A program made the translations under genes and the position numbers. A stretch of 60,883 bases of DNA from Epichloe hybrida (lineage: Eukaryota > Ascomycota > Sordariomycetes > Hypocreales > Clavicipitaceae): assembly GCA_019022495.1 (NCBI GenBank), contig JAFEKR010000097.1, positions 1 to 60,883 on the forward strand, read 5' to 3'. The notes below the pieces were generated by a model. It was not told the origin of the DNA. It saw only the letters and a program-made list of their open reading frames with translations, and made no database searches. Position 1 is the stretch's first letter. Every line of letters begins with the position of its first letter. This document shows positions 46,902-58,098 of this stretch, piece after piece.

Positions 46902-48681
46902 CTACCAGAATCCTCGTCCCTCCTCAGCGACCTTGCCACTGACATTTCGTCGATAACCCATTCCATAATCAATACCAGATGAAATTTTTCTTACCCCTCC
47001 CACGTCGTCCAATTGGATGGAACTATCCCTGTGCCTCTTCGAAGGACTTTGAGCCAAATCTTGGCTGTTGCTGATCCTCCTCATATTTCCACTTATCTCG
47101 GACAAAGAGTAATGTTCTCTGTTTGCAGGCCTGGCGGCAGCTGCAAAACTGCCGGCGTTTCCCTTCTGTTTGGGCCCGCCAGTTGGATGCGATCGAAGAG
47201 GGTTCGGGTGTGCACCAACCCCATGCTGCGGTCTGTCGTATGCCAGGCTGTGTTCTCTCTCAAAATCTGAATCGCCAGAAAAACTCTCATCTTTGAGTGT
47301 CTGAGCTAATGTATCATATTCCTTCCTGTTGTGATTGGCGCGGCGGGAGGTTACCACTGGTTTGCTCATCATGTAATGACGGTGGTTCGTCCTCGATACC
47401 AATGACTCCGTTGGCAACCAAGTCTCAGTGAATTTACCTGGTCGAACTTGTTGCATATCACGGCTAGGGCATTGCAGTTGCGAATTCTGATCAGCGGTGG
47501 ATATCGCTGAGTATGCGCCAACCTTAGGAGGCATCGGCACTGAGTAGCGTTTACTTGGGGCAGCTTGAACCGAGCCTTGTGGTGAGCTTCCTGGTAAAAT
47601 TTGATATTGCCGGTTTGGTAAATGGATGAACGAAACACTGCTCCGGACAGAGCTGCCAGAGCTGCCAGAGCCCTCCCTTGTGTGTAGGAAGGGGACCACA
47701 GGGGCTTGTGAAACTGAATTTAGTTCAAAGCCTAAAGCATTATGTTGTTCTGTTGAAGTCAAATGCCGTTGTTTTTCAAAAATGCTGTTCGCAGTCGTTA
47801 TGGATGATTTGTTTCTTTTGTGAAATGGTCTTGCAGTCAGATTGTCCTCAAGTGGGTTCATGTCTGGTGGCATTAAGCTTATCCTGCGAAACATAACCCC
47901 TAGCCACAAAGATATTGACAAGGAGATGAGATGTACTCCGCCCACTGCGATGATCATGTAATAAATGGCCGGCACAAAGTAGCGCATCAAATTCTGGTCA
48001 CTTAGCCTGGTGGTCCACAAGCTAGATTCTTGGTGAGCGGAAAAGGCTCCGAATGCGTACACAGACGAAACGACTAAATCGAAAATGGCAGCAAATACGT
48101 GATATGCTGATGAGGACCCAGGAGTTCGACCAGAGGCTTTGCGGCAAAGGTGGTAGATGGCATAAAGGCAATGAATCATCGCAACACCAGGCTTAATTAG
48201 ATTAGCAGTGCTAGCAACCGGTTAGGCGGGGTGCCGCTTAGGCTCATTCGTATCTTACCAGGATTCTCATTATCCATCCCGTTACCTCGTCAATGTTGGT
48301 GACAAGAATCAGCAAGATCAATGCACCAAGAGCGCCGTTGAACTCCAATATACGGCAAAGAAGTTGCACACCACGCAGCCGCTTTATCCATTTTTTTGTT
48401 TGTCCACCAAGTGGTACGTAGTGGCTATTTTGATGGCTTAGAAGAAGAGCATGTGCACTATGACTGATTAATCCACGAATAAAGCCCGGTTAAAAAGGAG
48501 ACGGTAAGCAAACGCACTCTGGGTGTCTATTGAAGGAGATCAGTGGTTTACTTTGCGCTGTCTTCTTAGGTTTTGGCTCCCAGCTCGCGCGCGTCACGGC
48601 CTTTGGGTCAAACGTAGTTGTTGGAAATGCTGTGTTGTAGCCTCTTTCGGCGCAGTACATAAATGGTGGTGAGGCGCCCAT
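46902..48681 (-). CDS. Conserved fungal four-TM membrane protein, function unknown
   Basis: Predicted 543-residue protein from exons 48681-48518, 48436-48259 and 48191-46902. The N-terminus MGASPPFMYCAERGYNTAFP is followed by FDPKAVTRASWEPKPK and FNRHPD|HQNSHYVPL. Four hydrophobic segments lie at about residues 73-100 (GVQLLCRILEFNGALGALIL), 115-130, 140-165 (HVFAAIFDLVVSSVYAFGAF) and 185-215, a MARVEL-like arrangement. The last 300 or so residues are hydrophilic, rich in Ser, Arg and Asn and probably disordered. The N-terminal pattern resembles an uncharacterised membrane protein family conserved in filamentous ascomycetes; no function is known to me. The large 3' exon alone starts at an internal Met and misses the first membrane segment. 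Confidence 0.85.
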
Positions 48682-49010
48682 GACTTTGGGCGCCGTCTTC
48701 TCAAAGACCGTTGATGGATTTCAAACAAGTTAAAGTATCGTTGAGGAAAGGATATGTTTTTCTGGAATGCGGGAGTGGAAAGATGGTGGGCTTGTGTCTC
48801 ACGGTATTGCAACTTCTCGTGGTGACATGTGGCGTTGACTTGCAAGGGTGCTCTGTTGGCACGGCAACGGTCACTGCTTCCCACCAATGTCACCCCATAC
48901 ACTGGCAGTGAGTGCTAAACTCAGGCCTGATGCGTTACATGTACGTACATAAAGACCGAAATGTCTTGTGACTGACCTTCCTATCTTGGGATCGTTTGCA
49001 ATCAATTGAA
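48682..49010. promoter_or_regulatory. Divergent promoter between the membrane protein and ARH1
   Basis: 329 bp shared upstream region of two divergent genes. Short open frames here are antisense shadows. No named regulatory site is supported. Confidence 0.4.
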
Positions 49011-50675
49011 ATGCTTTCCGGTGAATCTTGCAGGCCTTTGCGTTTCCGATCGATAAGCAGGACCTTCTCCACGACTAGGAGACGCGATCATGTTCGATCA
49101 AATCAGGCTCCTTTCCGTTTGGCCGTCATTGGATCAGGTCCAGCGGGTTTCTATACTGCCTACAGGGTGATGACCAGACTTCCTCTTACACATGTCGATA
49201 TGTTTGAGTCGTTGCCTGTGCCATTCGGTCTCGTCCGTCATGGGGTTGCACCTGATCATCCAGAGGTGAAGGTACGTCAGTTCGTGTGAACGGATATCCA
49301 TTTTTTTTAGAATCGATAATAACATGTAGGATGAAGAACTGTCAAGATAAATTTGAGGAGGTAGCTTCCTCCCCTATATTCAGATTTTTGGGAAACGTAT
49401 CCGTGGGACAAAAAACCTCCCATGTTGACCAATGCAGCGTGAAGCTTCGGTCTTTGATGCATCATTATGACTGTGTGCTCTTTGCCTATGGAGCATCTGA
49501 GGATAAAAAACTCGGGGTACCTGGAGAATCGACATTAAAGGGAATCCATTCTGCTCGGCAGTTCGTCGGCTGGTACAATGGACTTCCCGAATGCTCAAGT
49601 TTGAATCCGCAAATCGACAGTGCTGAGGACGCTGTAGTAATTGGACATGGTAATGTAGCCCTTGATGTGGCAAGAATTATCTTGCAAGACGTCGATGTCT
49701 TGCGGAAGACAGATATAACTAGCCATGCGCTCGAAAAACTGTCACGAAATCGGATCAAAAGAGTTCATGTTGTTGGAAGGAGGGGGCCAGTACAGGTATG
49801 TGAATAGCATGTCGTTCACTCTAGCAAAACAGTCTTCTAAAGTCGTGAGGTCGTTCTAGGGTGCATTCACGATCAAGGAAGTACGCGAGCTTATGAAGCT
49901 CCCTCATGTCGCATTCCATCCAGTTGACCGATCTTTGATACCAGACGACCTCAAGACCCTGCCTCGGGCATCTCGTCGATTGATGGAAGTTTTCCTGAAA
50001 GGTTCTGCATTGCCTCCTGATCAGGCACCCAAATCATGGTATCTTGACAGCTGCCTCTCTCCGTCCCATTTTCTCGGACACAAGAATTCGCCAACAACAG
50101 TTGCTTCCACTAATTTTAATGTGATGAAATTGAGTGCTGCATATGATCCGATGTCAAAATCATTCTTGACAGGTCAAACTGTCTGCTTGCCATCAGAGAT
50201 CGTGTTCCGGTCTATAGGATATAAATCTGCGCCACTGCCAGAGTTTGCCGAAATGGGAATTCAGTTTGATGAGGCGCGGGGAGTTGTGAAGAACGACGGC
50301 CTCGGCCGAGTAACACAGGCGCTTGCAGATACAGGCACTTCTATCTTGAAACAACTACCTGGTGTATATTGTGCTGGGTGGGTCAAGAGAGGACCGACGG
50401 GTGTGATAGCTTCGACAATGCAAGATGCATTTACTACTGGAGAAGCTATCGTGCAAGATTGGATCTCGGGAGCTGAATTTCTCAGATCGGAGAGAAACGA
50501 CATGCCGCAAGGTTGGGAGGGTTTAAAGCATGAGAGTGAAGTATGCGGAGAGCTCGTGGTGTCCTGGAACCAATGGCTGCAGATAGACCGAGCCGAGAAA
50601 CTCTCTGGCATGAAACTGGGGAAGCAGAGAGAAAAGTTCTCAAACATAAAAGATATGCTCGCCGTTGTGCGATGA
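49011..50675 (+). CDS. ARH1: Mitochondrial ferredoxin(adrenodoxin)-NADP+ reductase
   Basis: Predicted 511-residue flavoprotein from exons 49011-49271, 49337-49795 and 49860-50675. Arh1 passes electrons from NADPH to mitochondrial ferredoxin for Fe-S cluster and heme A synthesis. The N-terminus (MLSGESCRPLRFRSISRTFSTTRRRD) is Arg/Ser-rich without acidic start, typical of mitochondrial targeting. FAD site LAVIGSGPAGFYTAYRVM (about 38-55), PFGLVRHGVAPDHPEVK, NADPH site VVIGHGNVALDVARI (about 190), VVGRRGP, and the C-terminal FAD-contact motif GWVKRGPTGVIAST (about 412) are all present. Length matches the family. The acceptor of intron 1 is taken after GATGAAG so that HPEVK joins NCQDKFEEV. Its stop lies 55 bp from that of the convergent ETF-alpha gene. 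Confidence 0.93.
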
Positions 50676-50730
50676 CAACAACGGCGATACGTATTATCGT
50701 GAAATATGGCTTTTTTAATTTACAAGACCA

Positions 50731-51828
50731 TCAGCTGCTTTTCACTTTCTGCGTCAACTCCGGAACCTTCTCAAACAAGTCACCAACGAGACCGACATCG
50801 GCGACTTGAAAGATCGGCGCATCCGCATCCTTATTAATAGCAGCAATGACTTTGCTATCTTTCATACCCGCCAGATGCTGAATCGCGCCAGATATTCCAA
50901 CCGCCATATAAAGTTGTGGTGCAACGACTTTACCCGTCTGTCCAACTTGAAGACTGTTGTCCGCATAGCCACTGTCGACAGCAGCACGAGAAGCGCCGAC
51001 AGCAGCACCCAAAGCATTAGCTAGAGGCAACATGACTTTATCGAATTCTTCCTTTGACTTCAACCCCCGACCACCGGAGACAACCTTGGAAGCTGTAGCC
51101 AAGTCCGGACGATCGGATTTAGCCAAATCTTCGGACACCCATTCTGCTGAGGTATCAGCCTTGGGATCAACACCCTTGACTATTTCGGCAGAACATGAGT
51201 CTGGTGTAGCAGGTGCAAACGCTGTGCCACGTATTGTAATAACTTTGATGGAATCTAAAGTCTCAACAGTAGCAATGGCGTTTCCAGCATATATCGGCCG
51301 CACAAAAGTCTTTTCGTCTTCGATTGCAGTGACATCCGAGATCTGCTGGCAATCCAACAACGCCGCAACCCGAGGCAACAAGTTCTTTCCAAAGGCAGTA
51401 TGGCCTCCAATGATATGGGTGTAGCTACCCTTTTTAATGTTCTCTACTAGCAGAGGCGCGAAAATTTCTGGGAGACCCTAAAAAGCAATCAATATAAGTG
51501 CTCGCAGAGTTGTAAGAATGAACCCAACCTTTTCGTATATTCTGTTCTCAACCTTGATGATCCGGTCGATACCATCTACCTTTGCAGCCTCTTCAGCGGC
51601 AGCAGAAACATTGGCACCAGCTACGAAACCATGGACGGTTCCACCCAACTTCTTAGCAGCGGTGAAAGCATTCAATGAACCCTGGCTAAGTTGGCCATCA
51701 CGCTGCTCCAAAATAGCCAATGTGGACAAGAGTCGACTCATGTGAATAGCCGAAGAGGTTGCGATTGATGAGATCCATGAGCTAGTACCCCGCTGTGAAA
51801 GAGCAGCGCGTCTCGCGAGGGTGAACAT
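50731..51828 (-). CDS. AIM45: Electron transfer flavoprotein alpha subunit
   Basis: Predicted 348-residue mitochondrial matrix protein from exons 51828-51529 and 51477-50731. ETF-alpha/beta carries electrons from acyl-CoA and other dehydrogenases to ETF-ubiquinone oxidoreductase. The N-terminus MFTLARRAALSQRGTSSW is a plausible targeting peptide. The N-terminal domain (LAILEQRDGQL, HGFVAGANV, YTHIIGGHTAFGKNLLPRVAA) and the FAD-binding C-terminal domain (VVSGGRGL, QVGQTGKVVAPQLYMAVGISGAIQHLAGM, INKDADAPIFQVADVGLVGDL) are complete. The intron has a GTTGGG donor, slightly unusual, but the join EK|GLPEIFAPLL restores the family sequence. The yeast orthologue is Aim45. Confidence 0.94.
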
Positions 51829-52347
51829 CTTTGCAGTTGGTGGAATAAACTGCTTCCGAAATTACTTTCTGGTCTGCTTTTGACCGTTCTTTATGTTTAT
51901 GGACGCGACCCAACTTCGTATCTTCGTAGCCTGGTGGTTCCTTCTGTCAAGAAGCTACAGCACGTGACGTCTTCCGATGCTTGCCGCAAACCAAGAAAAC
52001 GCCCGAGCGTGTCATATGTCACGTGCCGAGATCACGTTTTTTAGAGCCCAGGACCAGTTTAGTACGTTGGCATAGGCCCCTAGGCCCCTAGGCCCCTAGG
52101 TTAATTATCCCATTTCTGGTCGCACCTGATTACGATCAAGACGCCGCGTATCAGAGAGCTTTTTCAATTTATGAACCCAAGCTTCAATCCCAAGGATTTG
52201 ACTTTTCTTTCTTCTTCTTCCTCCTTCTCCATCAAACGCCTTGCGCGCGCAAACCTCACACTGTCAACGATACGCGACGCGTACCTGGCGTTTCTACCCT
52301 TGGCTTGAGTTGCAAACTTGCGATACACGTCGAGGCGTCCTGAAATC
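51829..52347. promoter_or_regulatory. Divergent ETF-alpha / RSC8 promoter region
   Basis: 519 bp between start codons. It contains three CACGTG or CACGTGA-type sites near 51961, 52019 and reverse ACGTG elements, a short TAGGCCCC tandem repeat, and a CT-rich tract (52200-52235) typical of fungal 5' leaders just before the RSC8 start. The antisense frame at 52164-52496 is a by-product of that tract. Confidence 0.45.
52073..52100. repeat. TAGGCCCC tandem repeat, 3.5 units
   Basis: Three perfect 8-bp units followed by TAGG, in the shared promoter region of ETF-alpha and RSC8. Each unit junction forms the palindrome CCTAGG. Confidence 0.9.
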
Positions 52348-54567
52348 ATGGAGGACTCTGCTACATATGAGTCTTCGGTCAACGGTGCATCACCGGATGT
52401 CAATCCGGATTTGGCGCAATCTTCCCTACCAGGAGAAGGGATCCTAGGTGAAGAGCCAGGTGCGACAATCGTGAACAACTTTCGGCGCGCAAGCAATCAG
52501 CTAACAAGGTCCAGATGTGCGAATGTCCGAGGCCGCGGCTGGCGAGGCGAATATCAAACAAGATAGTGCAACTCCCAGTGCTGGGCCTGTCGCGGATGTC
52601 GCTCATGTGTCCAGTGCGCCCGTTTCTGCCGCGATTGGCGCGGATGCTGAAATGGGCGATGCGCCAATGGATGGAATAAAAGAAAAGGTTGATCCCGCTG
52701 AAGGCAATGCAACTCCAGAAGTTCAAGAAATCAAATCAAAAGAAAAGGTTGAATCTGCTGCCCGCGAGCATCTCATATCCCAAACTCATGCTATTGTCCT
52801 TCCCAGCTATAGCACGTGGTTCGACATGAACAGCATTCACGATGTAGAGCGCAAGGCGATGGCTGAATTCTTCAATAATCGAAATAGGAGCAAGACCCCT
52901 GCTGTCTATAAGGACTATCGGGACTTCATGATCAACACCTACAGGCTGAACCCAGTTGAGTATTTAACGGTTACTGCATGTCGCAGAAATTTGGCCGGAG
53001 ATGTCTGCGCAATCATGCGAGTGCATGCTTTCTTGGAACAATGGGGTTTGATCAATTACCAAGTAGGCACTCCTTATTCCTACATGCTCCATGATCTACT
53101 CCAGCGGCTAACACACCCCAGGTCGACGCCGAACAAAGGCCTTCGCATGTCGGTCCTCCATTCACTGGTCATTTCAAAGTTATATGTGACACCCCTCGGG
53201 GTCTCCAGCCTTGGCAGCCCTCTGCAGACCCTATTGTTTTGGAGGGTAAAAAGAACAACGATACAGATAAGAAAGCGGTTGCATCCACCAGCACCAAAGG
53301 CGACATGAATCTGGAAATTGGCCGCAATATCTACGAAGCTAATTCAAAGGGAACCTCGCTGGACAAAACCGAAAGCAAAGCGAACGGAGAAGCTCCAACC
53401 CCAAATGGCATTTCTAGCGCAGAGGACGCTACATCGTCCGCGATCGTCAAAGTCAACTGCCATCAATGCGGTAATGACTGTACTCGAGTGTACTACCACA
53501 GTAGCCAGACAGACTCAACCTCAAAAGCCAAGTATGATCTATGTCCAAATTGCTTTACGGAGGGACGACTGCCCTCAAACCATACGTCGAGTATGTACTC
53601 AAAGACCGAGAATCCCACATACACGTCCATTGTGGACCGAGATGCTCCTTGGTCCGATGCCGAAATTCTTCGTTTACTCGAGGGTCTTGAGCGGTTCGAC
53701 GATGACTGGGGAGAAATTGCAGACCACGTTGGTACGAGAACACGTGAGGAATGTGTGCTCCAATTCTTGCAGTTGGACATAGAGGAAAAGTACCTGGATT
53801 CCGAGGCTCCCATGAATGCTCCCACCGGGTTATCAATACTCGGTGCACAGCACGGCCATCTACCTTTTAGTCAAGTCGACAATCCAGTCATGTCCGTAGT
53901 CGGATTCCTCGCTAGCTTGGCTGATCCTGCAAGCACAGCTGCCGCTGCGAACAAATCTGCTGAGGTGCTCAAGCGAGGTCTTCGGAAACAACTGAACGGT
54001 AATCAAAAATCCCAAGATTCCAACGGTCAGAGCAACGGTGATGGAAAAACGTCGGATCAAGAAGGGCCAGCTCGAGATCAGCAAGGTGGCGATTCAATGG
54101 ATCTCGACATACGTCAAGAAGTCACTACGACAACTACCATCACAAAAAATACAGCGATTGCGTCTATTCCTTTGGCCTCCATCGGAGCTCGTGCCTCAGG
54201 CTTCGCATCTCATGAAGAGCGAGAAATGACTCGACTTGTCTCTGCCGCTACGAACATTACCCTGCAAAAGCTGGAACTAAAGCTAAAGTATTTCAGTGAG
54301 ATAGAAGCCATCCTACGGGCAGAGAGACGCGAATTGGAGCGAGGTCGACAACAATTGCTACTGGACAGACTGGCCTTCAAGCGTCGTGTTGGGAAGGTGA
54401 TGGACAATTTGAAAACTGCTGCAGCAGTTGGAGGGGACCAAGGCATGCGTATGGCACAGGACGCCGTGAGGAACGATGGTGAAAGGGTAGGATTACAAGC
54501 TGCGTCGAATGGGTCTCGTGTTCAGCCTCCAAGCAGCAATGGACAGATTAAGAGCTACGAGGCATAA
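52348..54567 (+). CDS. RSC8: SWI/SNF-RSC chromatin remodelling subunit (SWIRM-ZZ-SANT)
   Basis: Predicted 699-residue nuclear protein from exons 52348-52447, 52509-53062 and 53122-54567. Rsc8/Swi3 proteins are core scaffold subunits of RSC and SWI/SNF. Domains in order: acidic, low-complexity N-terminus; SWIRM domain at about 125-220 ([60 protein letters not shown]); ZZ-type zinc finger at about 331-375 (CHQCGNDC...CPNCF); SANT domain at about 394-440 ([32 protein letters not shown]); and a C-terminal coiled coil at about 600-650. Exon 1 [11 protein letters not shown] joins at [15 protein letters not shown]. Whether it serves RSC, SWI/SNF or both cannot be told from sequence, since many filamentous fungi have a single such gene. 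Confidence 0.93.
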
Positions 54568-55569
54568 GTTGACGGGCGTGGCGCTTCGGCAGCGCGCCGT
54601 ACTCAGGAGCGCGACAGTGGCGTATGGTCTGAACGGAGTTTTTGAAATATTGTTCTCATTGTTGCATCATCATTTCCCTTGGTTGGAGGGAGATGTCGAG
54701 ATCACGTGCTTGACTGGTGCTTGATTCTAACATGAGGGTGTACTATTAGTTCAGGAGTTCAGTGTCCTACATGCCGTGGAGTCATGAAATTAATGTGTCT
54801 GTTACCTGCTACACTAGTGAGTCTGCCGATTCTATTACATCCTGCTGTCTATAATTCGCGCTGCCAAAGTCCGCCGTTGCCCAAAAACACAATCGTTCGC
54901 GCGTTCATCGTAAGTATCAATCAACATAGTCAAGCAGGTATGGGCCACTTCTCTCGGCTCACGCCTCACTAAGAGAACTGTTGTAAGCTAGTAAGCTAGT
55001 TCGGCATTGCTTGGTTTTTCAGAACCTTGGATCGACATGCCACAAGGAGCCAAGCTAAAGCAGCTAGCTGACTTCCCTTTGCATGCGTCCAGTATTTGGG
55101 ATCTCAAACATTCGTCAGACCAGGTCGAAGATAACATCATATATGTAATACTGACGGATATGGGAGAGCTCACTCGTTCTCATATAGGAAAGTGTCGCGA
55201 ACTTTAGTTATTGTAAGCGTACATGTGAACTGTTGATTTTACGGTCCGACCGGTCACCGGGCTCCGGCGCATTTCACCTAGGATCCATTTACCTCGGCTC
55301 TGGCGGGGATGATGCGCCATTGGGGGGAACGCGGAGCACCTCGGCCGGGGCCAAGGCTCAGATCTTACTCGCACTCCGCTTTACCCTCGTCAGACCCTAC
55401 GCATTGTCATTTTTACCATACCTAGAAACAGCCGCTGTACCTCAAAGAGCTGGACCCTCCCGAATGCCGCGGTCGCTGCTGAAAGCCAGCTCCTTTCCCA
55501 TCTTCTTCATCCTTCCGTCCTACCTCCCTCCCTCCTTGTCGCGTGAAAAGTCATAGGCAGTGGCCGGCC
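54568..55569. other. Intergenic region, no gene
   Basis: About 1 kb holding the RSC8 3' UTR and the promoter of the carnitine acetyltransferase gene. Short open frames lack splice partners or recognisable content. A small direct repeat (GTAAGCTA) occurs near 54983-54999. Pyrimidine-rich sequence precedes the first ATG. Confidence 0.45.
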
Positions 55570-57713
55570 ATGTTAACATCCGCCGCTCGCTCTCACGCAT
55601 TGAGAAACAATCTTCAAAGAATTCAAAAGCCATTGCTCACGGTTTGTGACCCACGCTGATGCTGACGCCTTGGTTGTATTTTGGTCAATGGCGAAGCAAA
55701 AACAACTGGCTGACGATGTAACTCACAGACAAAAATCATGGCCTTGGCAAAGCGCAACAACAGCTCCGTTCCTCCAGGTAAACAAACCATCCCACTCTAG
55801 TTTTCCTTTGCACCCTGCCCAGAGGAGTGTAGCGCTTCATGCTAAATTGGCTGTGGTCGCTGACGAAACTGTGCAAAACGCCAGGTTATGTCGAGGACAA
55901 GTCCAAAGGAGCCATGCTTCGGTTTCAGGACTCTCTTCCCCGGCTACCCGTACCCACATTGGAGGAAACCGCAAAACGTTACCTAAAGTCTCTCGAGTAC
56001 ACAAAAAGCAAAGCTGCTGTCGAAAACTTCATCAGACCGGGTGGCGTCGGCTGTAAGCTTCAGGAGAAGCTTATTGCCAGACGAGAGGATCCTCAGAATA
56101 AGAACTGGATTTATGAGTGGTGGAACGATGCCGCTTATCTGGCTTATCGCGATCCAGTCGTACCCTACGTGAGCTACTTCTACTCTCACCGGGATGACCG
56201 ATCACGACGAGATCCAGCCAAGAGGGCTGCAGCTATTACATCCGCTGTCCTCGAGTTCAAGAAGCTTGTGGACACAGGCTCTCTTGAACCAGAGTACATG
56301 AAGAAACTCCCCCTCTGCATGGACAGCTACAAATGGATGTTCAACGCCACCCGCATGGTCGCTCGTCCCGCTGATTATCCTGTGAAATTTTCTGCGTCAG
56401 AGAACAAGCACATCATTGTCATCCGCAAAAATCAGTTTTTCAAGATATCTCATGAGATTGGCGGCAAGCAGCTCAACACCTCTGAGTTTGAAAAGCAGTT
56501 CAACAAAGTATACCAGGTGGCCGAACGAGTCCCCGCAGTAGGCTCCTTGACATCCGAAAATCGAGATATATGGGCGGACGCCCGCGAATTACTCGTCCAG
56601 ACAAGTTTCAAAAACAAAGATGCGTTGCGCGCCATTGATTCAGCCTCCTTTATTGTTTGTCTAGACGATGCATCCCCCGTCACGCTGGAGGAGCGAGCCC
56701 ACCAGTACTGGCATGGTGATGGCGCCAACCGTTGGTTTGACAAGCCATTGCAGTTTATTGTGAACGACAATGGAACCTCCGGGTTCATGGGCGAGCACTC
56801 CATGATGGATGGCACACCGACTCACCGACTCAATGACTACACAAATGATGTGATATTCGGTAACAAGATCGACTTTTCTGATGCCTCCGTTCGTTCCGAC
56901 TTGCCGGAGCCACAGTTGGTCCAATTCGATATTACGCCACCGATACAAGCAGAGATTGATCGTGCTGTCACGGACTTCCACAATGTTATCAATCAGCACC
57001 AGCTGGCTGTCCAGGCCTACCAGGGATACGGCAAGGGTTTGATCAAACAATTTAGATGCTCCCCCGATGCTTACGTTCAGATGATCATTCAACTAGCGTA
57101 TTACAAAATGTACGGCAAGAATCGCCCAACGTACGAATCGGCAACAACTCGGCGCTTCCAGCTTGGTCGCACAGAAACATGCCGCACAGTCTCAGACGAA
57201 TCGGTGGCATGGTGTACTTCCATGTCAGACTCCTCTCAAAACGATGAGACCAGGATAAACATGTTTCGCAAGGCCGTTAATGCTCATCTTGAATACATTT
57301 CAGCAGCGTCTGACGGCAGAGGTGTCGATCGACATTTGTTCGGTCTCAAGAAGCTACTCCAGCAAGGAGAGGAAATGCCTGCTATTTTCAAGGATCCTGC
57401 CTTTGGATACTCTTCCTCTTGGTATTTGTCCACTTCTCAACTCAGCTCAGAGTTTTTCAATGGCTATGGTTGGAGTCAGGTGATCGATAGTGGCTTCGGC
57501 ATTGCTTACATGATCAACGAGAACAGGTCAGTCCACTTTCTAACAGTTGATGCCTCATGTTGAACCTATACTGATCTTCTTTGCAGCATCAATTTCAACA
57601 TTGTGTCCAAGAGCCTCGGAAGTGACCGCATGAGCTACTTTCTAAACGAAGCCGCCGGAGAGATGCGTGATTTACTGATGCCAACCATAGCCGCGCCAAA
57701 AGCCAAGCTATGA
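55570..57713 (+). CDS. CAT2: Carnitine O-acetyltransferase, predicted dual mitochondrial/peroxisomal
   Basis: Transfers acetyl groups between CoA and carnitine so that acetyl units can cross organelle membranes. The core protein uses ATG 55738 (exons 55738-55777, 55885-57526, 57587-57713; 602 aa). An upstream exon 55570-55641 (MLTSAARSHALRNNLQRIQK) can splice in frame to 55729 for a 629-residue form with a mitochondrial-type presequence. The last residues KAKL end in AKL, a peroxisomal PTS1 variant. Family motifs: PVPTLEETAKRYLKSL, WWNDAAYLAYRDPVVPYVSY, catalytic His in FMGEHSMMDGTPTHRLND (about residue 318 of the short form), and QLAYYKMYGKNRPTYESATTRRF with GRTET. Two forms from one gene are known for fungal Cat2/AcuJ; here it is inferred from sequence. 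Confidence 0.93.
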
Positions 57714-58098
57714 AATAGGTCAAGGACGTTCAAGCGACAACTACAAAGCCAAGTAAACCATGTCGTATGGTTTGAGCTGAAATGGGTGCATATCCGCTCG
57801 CACGGCGTCATGCCTGCCCCCTTGTATTTTATCTGTGGCTCACAGCGGCTATCAATGTGCACTAGACGTGAGCAGAAGAATGAACAGAACTATCGTTAGA
57901 TGATGTCTTAGCTATAGATAACCTGTCATATAATAGCATCAACCTCTAACTACCTCGCGTACCGCTTATCGATTACCACGATCCATTCTGACGACAACTG
58001 GCGAAAAGATGTCCGATTTGCCCAATTGTTACCCAATCGTTCAAACCAATTTCCGATGTCTTTGATTCAATATTGTCCATGGTGGAGACCGTATGCAT
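57714..58098. other. Convergent 3' region, no gene
   Basis: 385 bp between the carnitine acetyltransferase stop and the CAP stop, holding both 3' UTRs. No repeat or RNA was recognised. Confidence 0.5.

Noticed and set aside
52164..52496. 110-codon antisense frame overlapping the RSC8 start
   Set aside because: It overlaps a well-supported exon, its acidic run comes from the CT-rich 5' leader, and it has no recognisable family.
46902..53308. A mitochondrial redox gene cluster (ARH1 and ETF-alpha tail to tail)
   Set aside because: The neighbours are unrelated housekeeping genes, and two adjacent mitochondrial flavoprotein genes are not enough to propose a functional cluster.
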